Assembly (NCBI RefSeq): GCF_004571135.1
Contig: NZ_SPSB01000003.1
Coordinates: forward strand, 1-64,000
DNA length: 64,000 nucleotides
Source: Algoriphagus kandeliae
GTDB lineage: Bacteria; Bacteroidota; Bacteroidia; Cytophagales; Cyclobacteriaceae
Reading direction: 5' to 3'
Part shown: positions 39,661 through 50,385 of the stretch, piece by piece
Layout: the number at the start of each line of letters is the position of its first letter
Position numbering within the stretch: position 1 is the stretch's first letter
Made by a program: the position numbers and the translations under genes
The notes under the pieces: generated by a model
Told to the model about the DNA's origin: nothing
Database searches by the model: none
Seen by the model: the letters and a program-made list of their open reading frames with translations, nothing else

Positions 39661-41667
39661 ATGACTTTTCAAGACCAAATCATACAAGGAATACCATCAA
39701 CTCTTCCACCAAAAAAGGGACGGAATCCAAACCTTTCTCATGCCCCTAAGAGAAAAGATATTTTATCTGCTGAGGAGAAAAAACTGGCAATAATTAACGC
39801 CTTACGATATTTCCCTGCTAAATGGCATGAAGAATTGGCAAGGGAATTCGTAGACGAATTGCATGCGTATGGTCGGATCTATATGTATCGATTTATACCG
39901 GATTACTCGATGTATGCTCGCCCAATTCAAGAGTATCCGGCAAAATCCAAACAGGCAGCAGCGATTATGCTAATGATCCAAAATAACTTGGATCCAGCCG
40001 TGGCCCAACACCCTGAAGAATTAATCACCTATGGTGGGAATGGGGCTGTATTTCAAAACTGGGCTCAGTATCTAATTACAATGAAGTATTTGTCTGAAAT
40101 GACTGAGGAACAAACGCTCCATATGTATTCGGGCCATCCCATGGGGCTTTTCCCATCGTCTCCTATTGCGCCAAGAGTGATTGTCACCAATGGCATGATG
40201 ATTCCTAACTATTCAAAACCTGATGATTGGGAGCGATTCAATGCCCTTGGAGTCACCCAATATGGACAAATGACTGCTGGTTCCTATATGTATATTGGCC
40301 CTCAAGGCATTGTTCATGGGACTACGATTACGGTCATGAATGCCTTTCGGAAAAAATTGAATCCAGGAGAAAGTCCTAAAGGAAAAATTTTTCTGACAGC
40401 TGGATTGGGTGGGATGAGTGGAGCTCAGCCAAAGGCCGGGAATATTGCAGATTGCATCACCGTCTGCGCAGAAGTCAACCCATCTGCCGCATTGAAAAGA
40501 CATCAACAAGGATGGGTAGACGAATTGATTGAAGATTTAAACGGCCTAGTCAACCGAGTTAAGGAAGCAAAATCCAAGGAGGAAGTTGTTTCTATAGCCT
40601 ACTTGGGAAATATAGTGGATGTTTGGGAGCGATTTGATGAGGAGGGGATTTTTGTAGAATTGGGTTCGGACCAGACTTCATTACACAATCCATGGGCTGG
40701 AGGATATTACCCTGTAGGTCTTTCCTTTGATGAATCCAATCAGATGATGGCTGAAAACCCAGAGCAGTTTAAACAAGCTGTTCAGGAATCCCTTCGCCGT
40801 CATGCTGCTGCTATCAATCGCCATACAGCAAAGGGAACCTATTTCTTCGATTACGGAAATGCCTTTCTATTAGAAGCTTCTCGAGCTGGGGCAGATGTAA
40901 TGGCAGAAAATGGAATCGATTTCCGCTACCCAAGCTACGTGCAGGATATTTTGGGGCCTATGTGTTTTGATTTTGGTTTTGGTCCTTTTCGCTGGGTATG
41001 TACTTCAGGAAAACCGGAAGATCTAAGAAAAACAGATCAAATCGCTGCAAATGTCCTACGGAAAATCAAATCCCATTCCCCTTCCTCGATCCAACAGCAG
41101 ATGCAAGACAATATTACTTGGATTGAAGAGGCAGAGAAAAACCAATTGGTGGTAGGGTCTCAAGCAAGAATTCTCTACGCCGATGCAGAGGGAAGAATAA
41201 AAATTGCGAAAGCTTTTAACAAAGCAATTGCCTCAGGAGAAATCTCAGCCCCTATTGTTTTGGGACGAGATCATCACGATGTAAGTGGCACAGATTCTCC
41301 TTATCGGGAGACAAGCAATATTTATGATGGAAGCAGATTTACTGCTGATATGGCCATCCAAAATGTGATTGGAGATAGTTTCAGAGGCGCTACATGGGTT
41401 TCTATTCACAATGGTGGTGGAGTTGGCTGGGGTGAAGTGATCAATGGAGGTTTTGGAATGGTACTAGACGGTACTTCAGAAGCACAAAAGCGTTTGGAAT
41501 TAATGCTTTTCTATGACGTAAACAATGGAATCGCACGAAGGGCATGGGCAAGAAATTCAGGATCTCTGGAGGCAATCCAGCGGGAAATGGAGCGAAGCCC
41601 TGGATTAAAAGTTACGCTTCCAAATTTGGTAGAACAGCAGGTTATCGATCAAATTTCTAATTTGTAG
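39661..41667 (+). CDS. hutU: Urocanate hydratase (long form)
   Basis: This 668-residue NAD-dependent enzyme converts urocanate to imidazolone propionate. Motifs include VTNGMMIPNYSKPDDWERFN, QYGQMTAGSYMYIGPQGIVHGT (about 200-221), TAGLGGMSGAQPKAG (the NAD-binding loop), LGSDQTSLHNPW and GRDHHDVSGTDSPYRET. It is about 110 residues longer than E. coli-type HutU, the long form often seen in Bacteroidota. hutG begins one base after its stop. Confidence 0.95.
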   Translation: MTFQDQIIQGIPSTLPPKKGRNPNLSHAPKRKDILSAEEKKLAIINALRYFPAKWHEELAREFVDELHAYGRIYMYRFIPDYSMYARPIQEYPAKSKQAAAIMLMIQNNLDPAVAQHPEELITYGGNGAVFQNWAQYLITMKYLSEMTEEQTLHMYSGHPMGLFPSSPIAPRVIVTNGMMIPNYSKPDDWERFNALGVTQYGQMTAGSYMYIGPQGIVHGTTITVMNAFRKKLNPGESPKGKIFLTAGLGGMSGAQPKAGNIADCITVCAEVNPSAALKRHQQGWVDELIEDLNGLVNRVKEAKSKEEVVSIAYLGNIVDVWERFDEEGIFVELGSDQTSLHNPWAGGYYPVGLSFDESNQMMAENPEQFKQAVQESLRRHAAAINRHTAKGTYFFDYGNAFLLEASRAGADVMAENGIDFRYPSYVQDILGPMCFDFGFGPFRWVCTSGKPEDLRKTDQIAANVLRKIKSHSPSSIQQQMQDNITWIEEAEKNQLVVGSQARILYADAEGRIKIAKAFNKAIASGEISAPIVLGRDHHDVSGTDSPYRETSNIYDGSRFTADMAIQNVIGDSFRGATWVSIHNGGGVGWGEVINGGFGMVLDGTSEAQKRLELMLFYDVNNGIARRAWARNSGSLEAIQREMERSPGLKVTLPNLVEQQVIDQISNL

Positions 41668-41668
41668 C

Positions 41669-42628
41669 ATGAATCCACTTCACCAAAATCCCGACCCTCA
41701 ACATTGGTTGGGGAGAAAATCAGAAGAAAAGGAGTATTGGTATCAATGGCTTGATTTTCAATCGGATTTGAAGTTTCGAAATGAGCCGAGAAAAAAGATC
41801 GGGATTCTAGGATATCCCGGTGAAGTGGGAGTTCGAAGAAATCAAGGAAGACCTGGGACAAAAGATGCACCGGATTTAATCCGAAAATTCTGGGGTAGCT
41901 CAGCTTTTCACCTTCAAAAGGAAGTTCCGGCCATTGATTATGGAAACATCCTGACCCTCAATAACGACTTGGAATTAACCCACGAAAAAATCACCGAATC
42001 AGTTCATTCTTTATTGCTAAGCCAGCATTTCCCGGTTCTCCTAGGGGGTGGACATGATCTAGCCTATGCGCATGGAAAAGGCATTTTCGGATACTTAATT
42101 CCAAAAGGTGAAAAATTGGGCATCATCAATCTCGATGCACATTTTGACCTTAGACCTTTGGCACAGGGAAAGGGACATTCAGGCTCTCCCTTTTTCCAAT
42201 TGGCTCAGGAATATCCTCAAAACTTTCATTACTTGGCTTGGGGAATTCAGGAAGCCGCTAATCCGAAATCACTTTTTGAGACTGCCAAATCAGTCCATGC
42301 TAAATTTTTCACCATGGAAGAAATTCAATCCAAAAGCTGGGAGTTCATTGAGGAGCAATTAGTCGCTTTTATGGATTCAGTCAATAAGATTTACTTAACC
42401 ATAGATTTGGATGGATTTTCTTCAGCATTTGCACCGGGAGTATCTGCACCTGCTCCTATGGGATTTAGCCCAGAACTGGCTTTTAAAGTCATTGATCTAA
42501 TCGCAAAAAGCAAAAAACTGATTTCCATGGATGTAGTGGAACTCAATCCAAGATTTGATCAAGACAATGCCACTGCAAGACTCGCTGCTCGTTGCATAGA
42601 ATTTGTCCTCCGAAAAAACTTCGGTTAA
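41669..42628 (+). CDS. hutG: Formimidoylglutamase
   Basis: This 319-residue arginase-fold enzyme hydrolyses N-formimidoyl-L-glutamate to glutamate and formamide, the last step of the pathway here. The manganese-binding motifs are GGGHDLAYAHG (about 126-136), INLDAHFDLR and TIDLDGFSSAFAPGVSAP. The first part has the family motif GYPGEVGVRRNQGRPGTKDAP. It completes hutHIUG, so histidine can be turned fully into glutamate. Confidence 0.94.
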   Translation: MNPLHQNPDPQHWLGRKSEEKEYWYQWLDFQSDLKFRNEPRKKIGILGYPGEVGVRRNQGRPGTKDAPDLIRKFWGSSAFHLQKEVPAIDYGNILTLNNDLELTHEKITESVHSLLLSQHFPVLLGGGHDLAYAHGKGIFGYLIPKGEKLGIINLDAHFDLRPLAQGKGHSGSPFFQLAQEYPQNFHYLAWGIQEAANPKSLFETAKSVHAKFFTMEEIQSKSWEFIEEQLVAFMDSVNKIYLTIDLDGFSSAFAPGVSAPAPMGFSPELAFKVIDLIAKSKKLISMDVVELNPRFDQDNATARLAARCIEFVLRKNFG

Positions 42629-42669
42629 CCCTCTATTCTTCTTGATACTAGGTACTAAATACTTCAATC

Positions 42670-45615
42670 TTATTTAATCAACGCTTCCCAAAGTATCTCT
42701 ACCGGATGCATGGCCTTTCGTCCCGTTCCGTCTGCTATTTGATGTCGACAGGAAGTCCCAGGCGCGGAAATCAACGTATCTTTTTTAGCATTTCTTACAG
42801 CAGGAAATAGCACCAATTCCCCCACTTGTTGAGAGACTTCGAAGTGTTCTTTTTCATATCCAAAAGAACCCGCCATTCCACAGCAGCCACTTGGAATGGT
42901 TTCCACTGAATAATTGACTGGTAGAGAAAGTATTTTTTGCGTCCAAGTCAGTGAAGAAAGTGCCTTTTGATGACAATGTCCATGCAATTTGATTTGCTGG
43001 GCTTGGGTGGTAAAGGACTCAGCCTTAATATTTCCAGCAGCCACTTCTTTTCCCAAAAACTCATCGATTAATTGTACATGGAATTTTAATTTCTTAGCTG
43101 CAGGAACTAGATCCGGACTAACGATTCGTGGATATTCATCCCGAAAACTCAAAATAGCGGACGGCTCCAAACCTATCAACGGCGTATTACCATCAATCAA
43201 TTTTTCGAAGATCTTAACATTAGCTTCTGCATGCTTTTTAGCTTTCGGCAAAAGACCCTTAGAAAGTGCAGAACGGCCACTTTCCTCATGGTCAACCATC
43301 TTGACCTCATAGCCCAACTTTTTAAAAAGCGAAATCGCTTTGATCCCTATTTGAGTGTCGTTGTGATTGGTGAATTCATCTACAAAAAAGTAAACCGACT
43401 TGATGATTTTTGCTGACCCAGCCAGAGAAGCATAATGCTTTTTATACCATTTTCTCAAGCTGATCGGGCTGATTTCCGGAAGATTTCGGCTAGGAGCTAC
43501 ATTCAAAACAGACTTCATCAAACCACCTGTCACCGAGTTTTTCAGAAAGAAATTGGCGATTCCAGGCATTTTAGAGCCTAGTTCATTCAATTCATTGATG
43601 TAAGCAAATGCTTTTGAGCGAAGGGGAACTCCATGGGTTTTTTGGTATTGGTATAGGAATTCGGCTTTCATACTTGCCATGTCCACATTGGAAGGACATT
43701 CGGCCGTGCATCCTTTGCAACTCAAACACAAATCCAAAGCCTCTTTGATCTCAGGATGGTCAAAAGCATTTTCTTTTTTATCCAAAGTCAGGAATTCACG
43801 AAGCGTATTTGCCCTGCCTCGAACTGTGTCCTTTTCATTTCGGGTAGCCATGTAAGAAGGACACATGGTTCCTCCAGAACCCGGTAATTTCCTACAATCT
43901 CCGGATCCATTGCATTTTTCAGCCATTCGGAGGATTCCACCCACACTAGAAAAATCTATCAGCGTCTTTTGCTCAGGCGTTTTCATACCAGGCTCATAAC
44001 GCAGGAATTTGTTCATCGGAGCTGCATCTACGATTTTTCCTGGGTTGAAAATATTTTTCGGATCCCAGGTGTACTTGATTCGGCGGAAAAGCTCGTAATT
44101 CTTTTCTCCCACCATCAAAGGAATAAAAGCCGCCCGTACTCGCCCGTCTCCATGTTCTCCGGAAAGGGAACCTTGATACTTTTTAACCAGTTTGGCAGAG
44201 GCAAGTGAGATATTGTAAAAGTCCTCTACGTCCTCGATTTTTTTCAAATCTAAAATGGGTCGAAGGTGGATTTCCCCTGCTCCCGCATGCGCATAATGAA
44301 CCGGCTTTTGATTAAAGCCCTCCATCATTTCATCGACTTCGGCTATGTAATCTGCCAAGTCCTCAATATCCACTGCAGTATCCTCAATACAGGCCACGGC
44401 TTTGGCATCACCGGGAATATTTGCCAATAACCCCAAACCCGCTGATCGAAGTGCCCAAGCCGAGGAGGTTTTATCTGGACCGATGATAGGGTACGCATAT
44501 CCAAAGCCGGATTTTTTTAAATCAGCAATCAATGCCTCCCCTTTTGCCATCGCTTCCTCTATGGTTTTTCCTCGAAACTCAATCATTAAAATAGCCTCAG
44601 GATCTCCCTCTACGAAATAGCGGTTTTTGGAATATTCAATGCTTTCCTTCGTGCAATCGAGAATGATTTTATCCATCAATTCCACGGCTGTAGCCGGGTG
44701 CTTCATGGCAACCTGAGAGGATTTCATACTTTCATGAATCGTCTCAAAATGAGCAGCCACTACAATATCGATTGGATCTGGAAGCGGGTCCAAACTAATT
44801 TTGATTTCAGTTGTGAAAGCCAAAGTTCCTTCTGAACCCGCTAATAGCTTACAGAAGTTGAACTTCTCATTTCCTTCAAAAAATTCTGCTTTCAACAGTT
44901 CATCCACCGCATAGCCTGTATTACGCCTATGGATGGACTTTTTGGGGAATTGAGCATGGATTTCCTCCCTGATTTCAGGGTTGTTGAGTTCGTCAAAAAT
45001 CTGACGATATATCTTTCCTTCGAGGTCTTTTTGCCCACATTTTCGGTCAAAATCGTCTTGGGTAATTTCTCCAAAGACGACCTTTTTACCATCGCTGAGG
45101 ATGGTATTCAAAGAGATCACCTTATCTCGAGTCACGCCATAGACAATAGAAGTGGTCCCTGAAGAATTATTCCCCACCATTCCTCCGATCATCGCCCTAT
45201 TGGCCGTAGAGGTAATCGGGCTAAAAAAGAGACCATGAGGCTTGAGAAAGCGATTCAACTCATCCCGAACAACCCCAGGCTGTACTCGAACCCATCTTTC
45301 TTCTTTATTGAATTCCAGAATCTGAGTGAAATGCTTAGAGACATCGACGACAATGCCGTTCCCCACGCATTGGCCAGCTAGCGAAGTGCCCGCTGTGCGG
45401 GGAATCAGGGAAGTACCGTGCTCAGTGGCAAATTGAATGAGCTTTTGGATATCCGACTCAGACTTCGGAAAAGCGACTGCTAAAGGCATCTCCCGATAAA
45501 CAGAGGCATCGGTGGCATAAAGCGTTTTAGTGAGTCGGTCAAAATGCAAACTGCCCTCCAATTGAGCGGCAAGTTTTTCCAATAAAGGCAATAGGTTAGG
45601 CTGGTCTGAAAGCAT
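42670..45615 (-). CDS. FAD-binding and Fe-S oxidoreductase (D-2-hydroxyacid dehydrogenase-like)
   Basis: This 981-residue single-chain enzyme fuses a GlcD-like FAD_binding_4 domain (LIPRTAGTSLAGQCVGNGIVVDVSKH, about 55-80), an FAD-linked oxidase C domain (about 270-530) and a GlcF-like Fe-S part. The cluster motifs are CNGSGDCR ... MCPSYMATR and CLSCKGCTAECPSNVD (about 626-641). A CCG domain closes it (GHCHQKAL and SGCCGMAGSFGYE). It probably oxidises D-lactate or a related 2-hydroxyacid into the quinone pool. The substrate is uncertain. Confidence 0.88.
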   Translation of the reverse strand: MLSDQPNLLPLLEKLAAQLEGSLHFDRLTKTLYATDASVYREMPLAVAFPKSESDIQKLIQFATEHGTSLIPRTAGTSLAGQCVGNGIVVDVSKHFTQILEFNKEERWVRVQPGVVRDELNRFLKPHGLFFSPITSTANRAMIGGMVGNNSSGTTSIVYGVTRDKVISLNTILSDGKKVVFGEITQDDFDRKCGQKDLEGKIYRQIFDELNNPEIREEIHAQFPKKSIHRRNTGYAVDELLKAEFFEGNEKFNFCKLLAGSEGTLAFTTEIKISLDPLPDPIDIVVAAHFETIHESMKSSQVAMKHPATAVELMDKIILDCTKESIEYSKNRYFVEGDPEAILMIEFRGKTIEEAMAKGEALIADLKKSGFGYAYPIIGPDKTSSAWALRSAGLGLLANIPGDAKAVACIEDTAVDIEDLADYIAEVDEMMEGFNQKPVHYAHAGAGEIHLRPILDLKKIEDVEDFYNISLASAKLVKKYQGSLSGEHGDGRVRAAFIPLMVGEKNYELFRRIKYTWDPKNIFNPGKIVDAAPMNKFLRYEPGMKTPEQKTLIDFSSVGGILRMAEKCNGSGDCRKLPGSGGTMCPSYMATRNEKDTVRGRANTLREFLTLDKKENAFDHPEIKEALDLCLSCKGCTAECPSNVDMASMKAEFLYQYQKTHGVPLRSKAFAYINELNELGSKMPGIANFFLKNSVTGGLMKSVLNVAPSRNLPEISPISLRKWYKKHYASLAGSAKIIKSVYFFVDEFTNHNDTQIGIKAISLFKKLGYEVKMVDHEESGRSALSKGLLPKAKKHAEANVKIFEKLIDGNTPLIGLEPSAILSFRDEYPRIVSPDLVPAAKKLKFHVQLIDEFLGKEVAAGNIKAESFTTQAQQIKLHGHCHQKALSSLTWTQKILSLPVNYSVETIPSGCCGMAGSFGYEKEHFEVSQQVGELVLFPAVRNAKKDTLISAPGTSCRHQIADGTGRKAMHPVEILWEALIK

Positions 45616-45744
45616 GGGATAAAAATAGCTTTATGACTAGAATAAAGAAACGGAGTGAATAGAAATAAAAGGTTTATCTATTTATAAAAAGCCAGTTTGA
45701 AAATTAAGTCCATCTGGCTTTTCTTTGTCCAAAAGCTAAAACCC

Positions 45745-46515
45745 ATGTTCTTCTACCTCTCCCAGTTTTTAAGTTTTTTGGCTATGCCACTGACCATCGT
45801 GCTGATTTTGATACTTGGTGGTGTAATCTTTATCCGAAGAAAATGGGGCAAAAAGATGCTTTGGACGGGAATTGTTTTGTTGCTCTTTTTCACCAACCCT
45901 TTCCTTTCCAATTTGGCTTTATTGGCTTGGGAACCTGATTTCAAGTCTTTTGAAGAAATAGAAAACCATGAAATAGGCATTGTTCTCACCGGAGTCACCA
46001 ACATGAGCAAAACAGCTTATGATCGGACTTTTTTCAACAAAGGTGCTGACCGCATTACCCATGCGCTCCAGCTCTATCGCATGGGAAAAATCAAAAAAAT
46101 ACTTATAACTGGCGGACAGGGACTCAATCCTGTAAATTCTCAGACGGAAGCTGAATTACTCAAACGATTTTTAATGATGACAGGAATGCCGGAATCCGAT
46201 ATTCTAATTGAAGATCAAGCGAAAAATACTGCTCAAAACGCTCAGTTTTCAAAGGAATTTTTAGAGCAAAAGGGATTCGATACCAATCAGAAATTTCTAT
46301 TGATTACATCAGCTTTCCACATGTACCGAGCGAAGGGCTGTTTTGATAAAGTCAGTCTGAATACTGAAACATTTCCCGTGGATTATTATTCTCATGATGT
46401 CAAATACGACATCCCTTCCTTGCTATTTCCCGATCCTTTTTCATTGGAATATTGGACCAAATTGTTCAAAGAATGGATTGGGATAGTGGTTTATAAGTTG
46501 GTTGGCTACATGTAA
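45745..46515 (+). CDS. YdcF family membrane protein (DUF218)
   Basis: This is about 256 residues from the ATG at 45745 (MFFYLSQFLSFLAMPLTIVL). The frame extends to an ATG at 45697, giving 272 residues, but the shorter start places a membrane helix at the true N-terminus. Two helices (about 12-30 and 40-55) precede a DUF218 domain with VLTGVTN, KILITGGQG, DILIEDQAKNTAQNA and TSAFHMYRAKGCF. Members such as SanA and ElyC affect envelope integrity; the role here is unknown. Confidence 0.85.
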   Translation: MFFYLSQFLSFLAMPLTIVLILILGGVIFIRRKWGKKMLWTGIVLLLFFTNPFLSNLALLAWEPDFKSFEEIENHEIGIVLTGVTNMSKTAYDRTFFNKGADRITHALQLYRMGKIKKILITGGQGLNPVNSQTEAELLKRFLMMTGMPESDILIEDQAKNTAQNAQFSKEFLEQKGFDTNQKFLLITSAFHMYRAKGCFDKVSLNTETFPVDYYSHDVKYDIPSLLFPDPFSLEYWTKLFKEWIGIVVYKLVGYM

Positions 46516-46524
46516 TTGAGACAA

Positions 46525-49500
46525 TCAGAACCTTCGACTCCAGATCCACTCCCATTTCCAGCCTTTTTGCTCCAACAAGATTGGATGATAAGCCATGGCC
46601 GCCTTTGCCGTAGGCGCATCAAAAAATCGCTGATCATCTGTCAAAACAGCCTTTTGATTTCCCTGCTCATCAGTCCAAATTAAATCCATGACTGCTGAAG
46701 GTATTTTTCGGGAATAATGAGAATCTTCCATTTCAAGCCTGGATTTCAAACTCCAGTCGATTTCAAAACCTTTTGCAAAAATTTCAGGAGTAGGAATATC
46801 TGGATCCGTACTTTGTGTTTTTATCCAATGCAAGAATTCACGCAATAAAATCAAACCGGGATTTTTCAATTGGTTAGGTCTAAAGTCTTCAGGTTCAATC
46901 GAACTGATCACATGAAGCATTTTTCTTGAACGGGTGATAGCTACATTCAAGCGATTTTCAGCTCCGGATTTACCCAACAATCCAAAATTGGTTACGAGTT
47001 TTCCTTCTCGATTCGGCGCATATCCCAAAGACAAAATCACCTGATCAAACTCATCCCCTTGTACATTTTCAATATTCCTGATTTTGATTCCTTCACCTTG
47101 AATTCCTGCACCCCAAAGAGTCTCACGAATCAATTCCATTTGGAAATAATTCCCTGTCACGACCCCAATGCTATCATTAGGCTTTTCTGATTTTATTTTT
47201 TTCACTCGCTCCAAAACTGCATCCGCCTCCATTCTATTCACCTGATTCTCCCAAATCCCCTCCACTTTTTCCCAAGAAAATGGAGTTTTTCCAGCCTTGA
47301 CTGTCACATAATCCGGTAAGGTTTCCAACCGATTTCCATAAAAATGAGAATTGGAAAAATAAATTAATCCTGGGTCTGCTGATCGATAATGTCCCCGTAG
47401 ATTGAGATTTTCAAAGAAATGAGAAGCCAATTCCAATAATGATTCCGCCTCATATTCCAATCCTTCTTCATCTCCTTCCCATTTAATCTGATAAAAATCT
47501 GACGGACGAAGCTGCTTGGAATCGCCGGCAATCACCACTTGCTTCCCTCTCAGCATGGCCGGAAGTCCTCGCTCAACCAGACATTGGGAAGCCTCATCGA
47601 AAATCACCAAATCCACTACCTGCTCATCAGGAAAAACGGCAGAAATGGTTTCAGGACTTCCTAGCCAACAGGGCATCACTCTAAAAACCTCTTCCCCCAA
47701 TTCTTCAATCAGTTTTCGAATTGGCCATCTTTGTCGCTTCTTAGAAACCTGATGATGTAATTCCCGGTAGGTAATTCGATTACCCAATCGGTTATATTCC
47801 AGATGTTCGCAGACTTGTTCCCGAACTTTCAACAAAGCCAGATGCTGTGAATTTTGACGTTTTTTGATCAAGGATTCTTTTAGCTCGTGCATTTCTTGAA
47901 CCAAGGTCAAAGAACCTAATTGTGCTAATTCAGGATATTTTACTTCTAATAATCCAATCCAAGCAAGTCGCCAACTATTCCAAAAAACTTGAAGTTGGCT
48001 TTCCAGACTACTATCCGAAAAATCATTGTAAAGCTGACACCCTAATTCCTTGAATTCCCAATTTTCCAAAAACTGATCAAAGGCCTTTAATTCCGAAAAT
48101 ACCTTTGGCCAGTTCAGTTGATTTTCTGGAAAAACGGAGACTAATCCATGGTAAATTATCTCTTGCACTTGTTCCAGACTGAGCCAAGTTTTCCAAGAAA
48201 CAATCTGAGAATGAATGGACTGATTGAGGTTTTCTAGAGAATTCAAATTCCCTGAAAATTCAGCAAAACTCATCGAAGACCAATTCGCCCAATTGTGAAT
48301 AGCTTTTAATTCAGTCCAAGCATGAATCCAGTTCGCCAACTTTTCTACTTGCTCCAAATCCTTGGAAAAATCCCCAGAAGGCTCGAAAAAAGGACTTTCA
48401 GGTAAATCCAGAATCGACTTTTGAATTTCGATTCTTGACTGACATTCCTGTTGAATTTCTTCTAAAACTCCAGTCTGAAATTTCATTCCCTCTTGATTCA
48501 AAATTTGGGAAAGATGCGGAAAATCATTTTTTGAAAAGTGAATCTTTAATTTGCCCCAAAGGCTTTGACTTTGAGGTAAAGCTTTGTCTAATTCTTTTTG
48601 GAGAATTTCAAGGTTTTCGGTCAAAGGAAACTTCCAAGATTCTGATGCCTCCTTTGCCTTTAGGAGAACTGACCGAATATCGAGTAAAACTTCCTTTTGC
48701 TTGAGATCAAAAATCAACTTGAAGCTATGCTCCTTGTTGGGTAAATTTTGGAAAGTATTTAAAAGCTCCTGAAACTTTTTTTCAAAATCATTATTCTTCC
48801 ATTGAATCGAAATCAATTCAAAAACTGGCTTCCCTTTAAAAATCTCTGGAATTCTCAATCGAAATTGATCCAAGGCTTGAAGTGATTCGGCGATTAGAGA
48901 AAAATCTGAAGGCTGCACTTGAGAAAAAGAGACCCTTTTTCCCCAGAAGCTCTTTTTATACTTTTCTTGGTATTGCTCATAAACCTTAAAATCCTGCTCA
49001 AATTTACCTGCCTGCTCAGCATTCATTTGAGTTAGGCTTTGATGCGAAAAATGCGATTCTTGAACGCTTGCATCGAGGTACAATGCCTTGACGGGAATTC
49101 CTGCTTCCTCATCGCTGAAAAGAGCTTTTCTCAAGTCTTCAAACTTCTCAGACAACCTCGAAATAGTCTTAGAAAGTTGTAAAAGCTCCCGCTCCAATTG
49201 GATTGAATCTATTCCTCGATTTTGATTTTGGTATTCCTCGATGGATTCAATTTGAGTTCGGATTTTTTCAAAAAGGGATTTTTGGTCAGCTTTAAAATCA
49301 TGAACAAGAGCCAAAAAAGGTCCAAAACCCATTTTCGCAAGCCGCTCATAAACCACGTCCAAGGCTGCTCGCTTTTGAGATACAACCAGAACCTTTTTCC
49401 CTCGAGCAATATAATCCGAAACCAGATTGGCGATCAACTGTGATTTACCTGTTCCCGGAGGACCTTGAACCACCAAACTTTTTCCTTGACGGACTTTGGT

Positions 49501-50385
49501 CAAAGCCAATTCCTGAGAGGCATCCAATGGAAAAACAGGAAAAAGATTCTCCTCACGGATTTCAGGTTCTTGTTGATCAGTTGAAAAAAGGTCCTGAAAT
49601 AGATGCTCTAAAGTTGCACTTGGAAATTGGTTTTGGAGCTTTTCATAATCAGAAAAAAGGAAGCTTCCTTTTTGAGCAAATTGACCCAAAACCGCGTAGG
49701 GTTTCAAGCTGATTTTCCCTTCTGAAAACTGTTGCTGATCTAGAGATAGTTGGGAATTTGGAAAAGGAATCAGTCGGTCTTCCAATAAATTTGACTGAAC
49801 TTGAATTGCTAGGTTTTCTGGAATGAGGCGGGCAAGAGCGGTTCGAAACTCCAAAGAGTCATTGGATAGGCTTTCCAGCAAATCATCAGATAAAGATTCG
49901 GAGAGGTCCTGCTTGGTTGCCTGTCTCCAAGCAAGAAAAAAAGCTGGATTCCATTGCCAATTCCCTTGAATCTGAAGTTTCCATTGGCCTTTGTCTTTTT
50001 TTAGTTGAATTGATTTGAGCAGCAAAGGAGCTCTCACCACTTGCCCGTTTATCAATTTGCCCTCTGCAAAAAGCCAAGCTATGTAAAGGCTTTGCTCTCC
50101 CGTCTCTTCTTGGGTCATTTGATCCCGAAAAGCTAATCTTGACAATGATTTTGAAAGCTGGTTTACTTCCCCTAATCGAGGATCATATTCGGGTAAGATT
50201 GGAATTTCCTTTTTCCCCTGAATCAGTTTTCTAATAATTTCAAAGGAGGATTCTCCATTCAAAAAATCGAGACTCATTAAATCGATCATTCCAGCTCCTT
50301 CCAGCTTAGGCAAATACAAGGACCTATTTTTGGTAGACAGGTCTGTCAGCCTATGGAGATAAGTCTGGAATATCGATTCTGGCAT
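46525..50385 (-). CDS. Large SF1 helicase-like protein with C-terminal nuclease-like segment (COG1112-type)
   Basis: This 1286-residue protein has a DUF4011-like N-terminus (MPESIFQTYLHRLTDLSTKNRSL), Walker A QGPPGTGKSQLIANLV (about 307-322), a coiled-coil-rich insert of about 600 residues, Walker B VIFDEASQC (about 923-931), motif III AGDSKQLRPSDF, then NIENVQGDEFDQVILS and NVAITRSR in the second RecA domain (about 1110-1150). The last 100 or so residues may be a degenerate nuclease/Vsr-like domain, which is uncertain. Relatives of this clade occur both as housekeeping proteins and in phage-defence loci. It follows the SDR gene with no gap. Confidence 0.82.
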   Translation of the reverse strand: MPESIFQTYLHRLTDLSTKNRSLYLPKLEGAGMIDLMSLDFLNGESSFEIIRKLIQGKKEIPILPEYDPRLGEVNQLSKSLSRLAFRDQMTQEETGEQSLYIAWLFAEGKLINGQVVRAPLLLKSIQLKKDKGQWKLQIQGNWQWNPAFFLAWRQATKQDLSESLSDDLLESLSNDSLEFRTALARLIPENLAIQVQSNLLEDRLIPFPNSQLSLDQQQFSEGKISLKPYAVLGQFAQKGSFLFSDYEKLQNQFPSATLEHLFQDLFSTDQQEPEIREENLFPVFPLDASQELALTKVRQGKSLVVQGPPGTGKSQLIANLVSDYIARGKKVLVVSQKRAALDVVYERLAKMGFGPFLALVHDFKADQKSLFEKIRTQIESIEEYQNQNRGIDSIQLERELLQLSKTISRLSEKFEDLRKALFSDEEAGIPVKALYLDASVQESHFSHQSLTQMNAEQAGKFEQDFKVYEQYQEKYKKSFWGKRVSFSQVQPSDFSLIAESLQALDQFRLRIPEIFKGKPVFELISIQWKNNDFEKKFQELLNTFQNLPNKEHSFKLIFDLKQKEVLLDIRSVLLKAKEASESWKFPLTENLEILQKELDKALPQSQSLWGKLKIHFSKNDFPHLSQILNQEGMKFQTGVLEEIQQECQSRIEIQKSILDLPESPFFEPSGDFSKDLEQVEKLANWIHAWTELKAIHNWANWSSMSFAEFSGNLNSLENLNQSIHSQIVSWKTWLSLEQVQEIIYHGLVSVFPENQLNWPKVFSELKAFDQFLENWEFKELGCQLYNDFSDSSLESQLQVFWNSWRLAWIGLLEVKYPELAQLGSLTLVQEMHELKESLIKKRQNSQHLALLKVREQVCEHLEYNRLGNRITYRELHHQVSKKRQRWPIRKLIEELGEEVFRVMPCWLGSPETISAVFPDEQVVDLVIFDEASQCLVERGLPAMLRGKQVVIAGDSKQLRPSDFYQIKWEGDEEGLEYEAESLLELASHFFENLNLRGHYRSADPGLIYFSNSHFYGNRLETLPDYVTVKAGKTPFSWEKVEGIWENQVNRMEADAVLERVKKIKSEKPNDSIGVVTGNYFQMELIRETLWGAGIQGEGIKIRNIENVQGDEFDQVILSLGYAPNREGKLVTNFGLLGKSGAENRLNVAITRSRKMLHVISSIEPEDFRPNQLKNPGLILLREFLHWIKTQSTDPDIPTPEIFAKGFEIDWSLKSRLEMEDSHYSRKIPSAVMDLIWTDEQGNQKAVLTDDQRFFDAPTAKAAMAYHPILLEQKGWKWEWIWSRRF

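Noticed and set aside
45697..45744. Upstream ATG at 45697 for the YdcF-like protein
   Set aside because: It would place 16 polar/mixed residues before the first membrane helix; the ATG at 45745 gives a usual family N-terminus. The longer form cannot be excluded.
46525..50385. Firm assignment of the helicase to a named antiphage system
   Set aside because: No partner gene, mobile-element border or clear nuclease motif is visible; the clade also includes housekeeping members.
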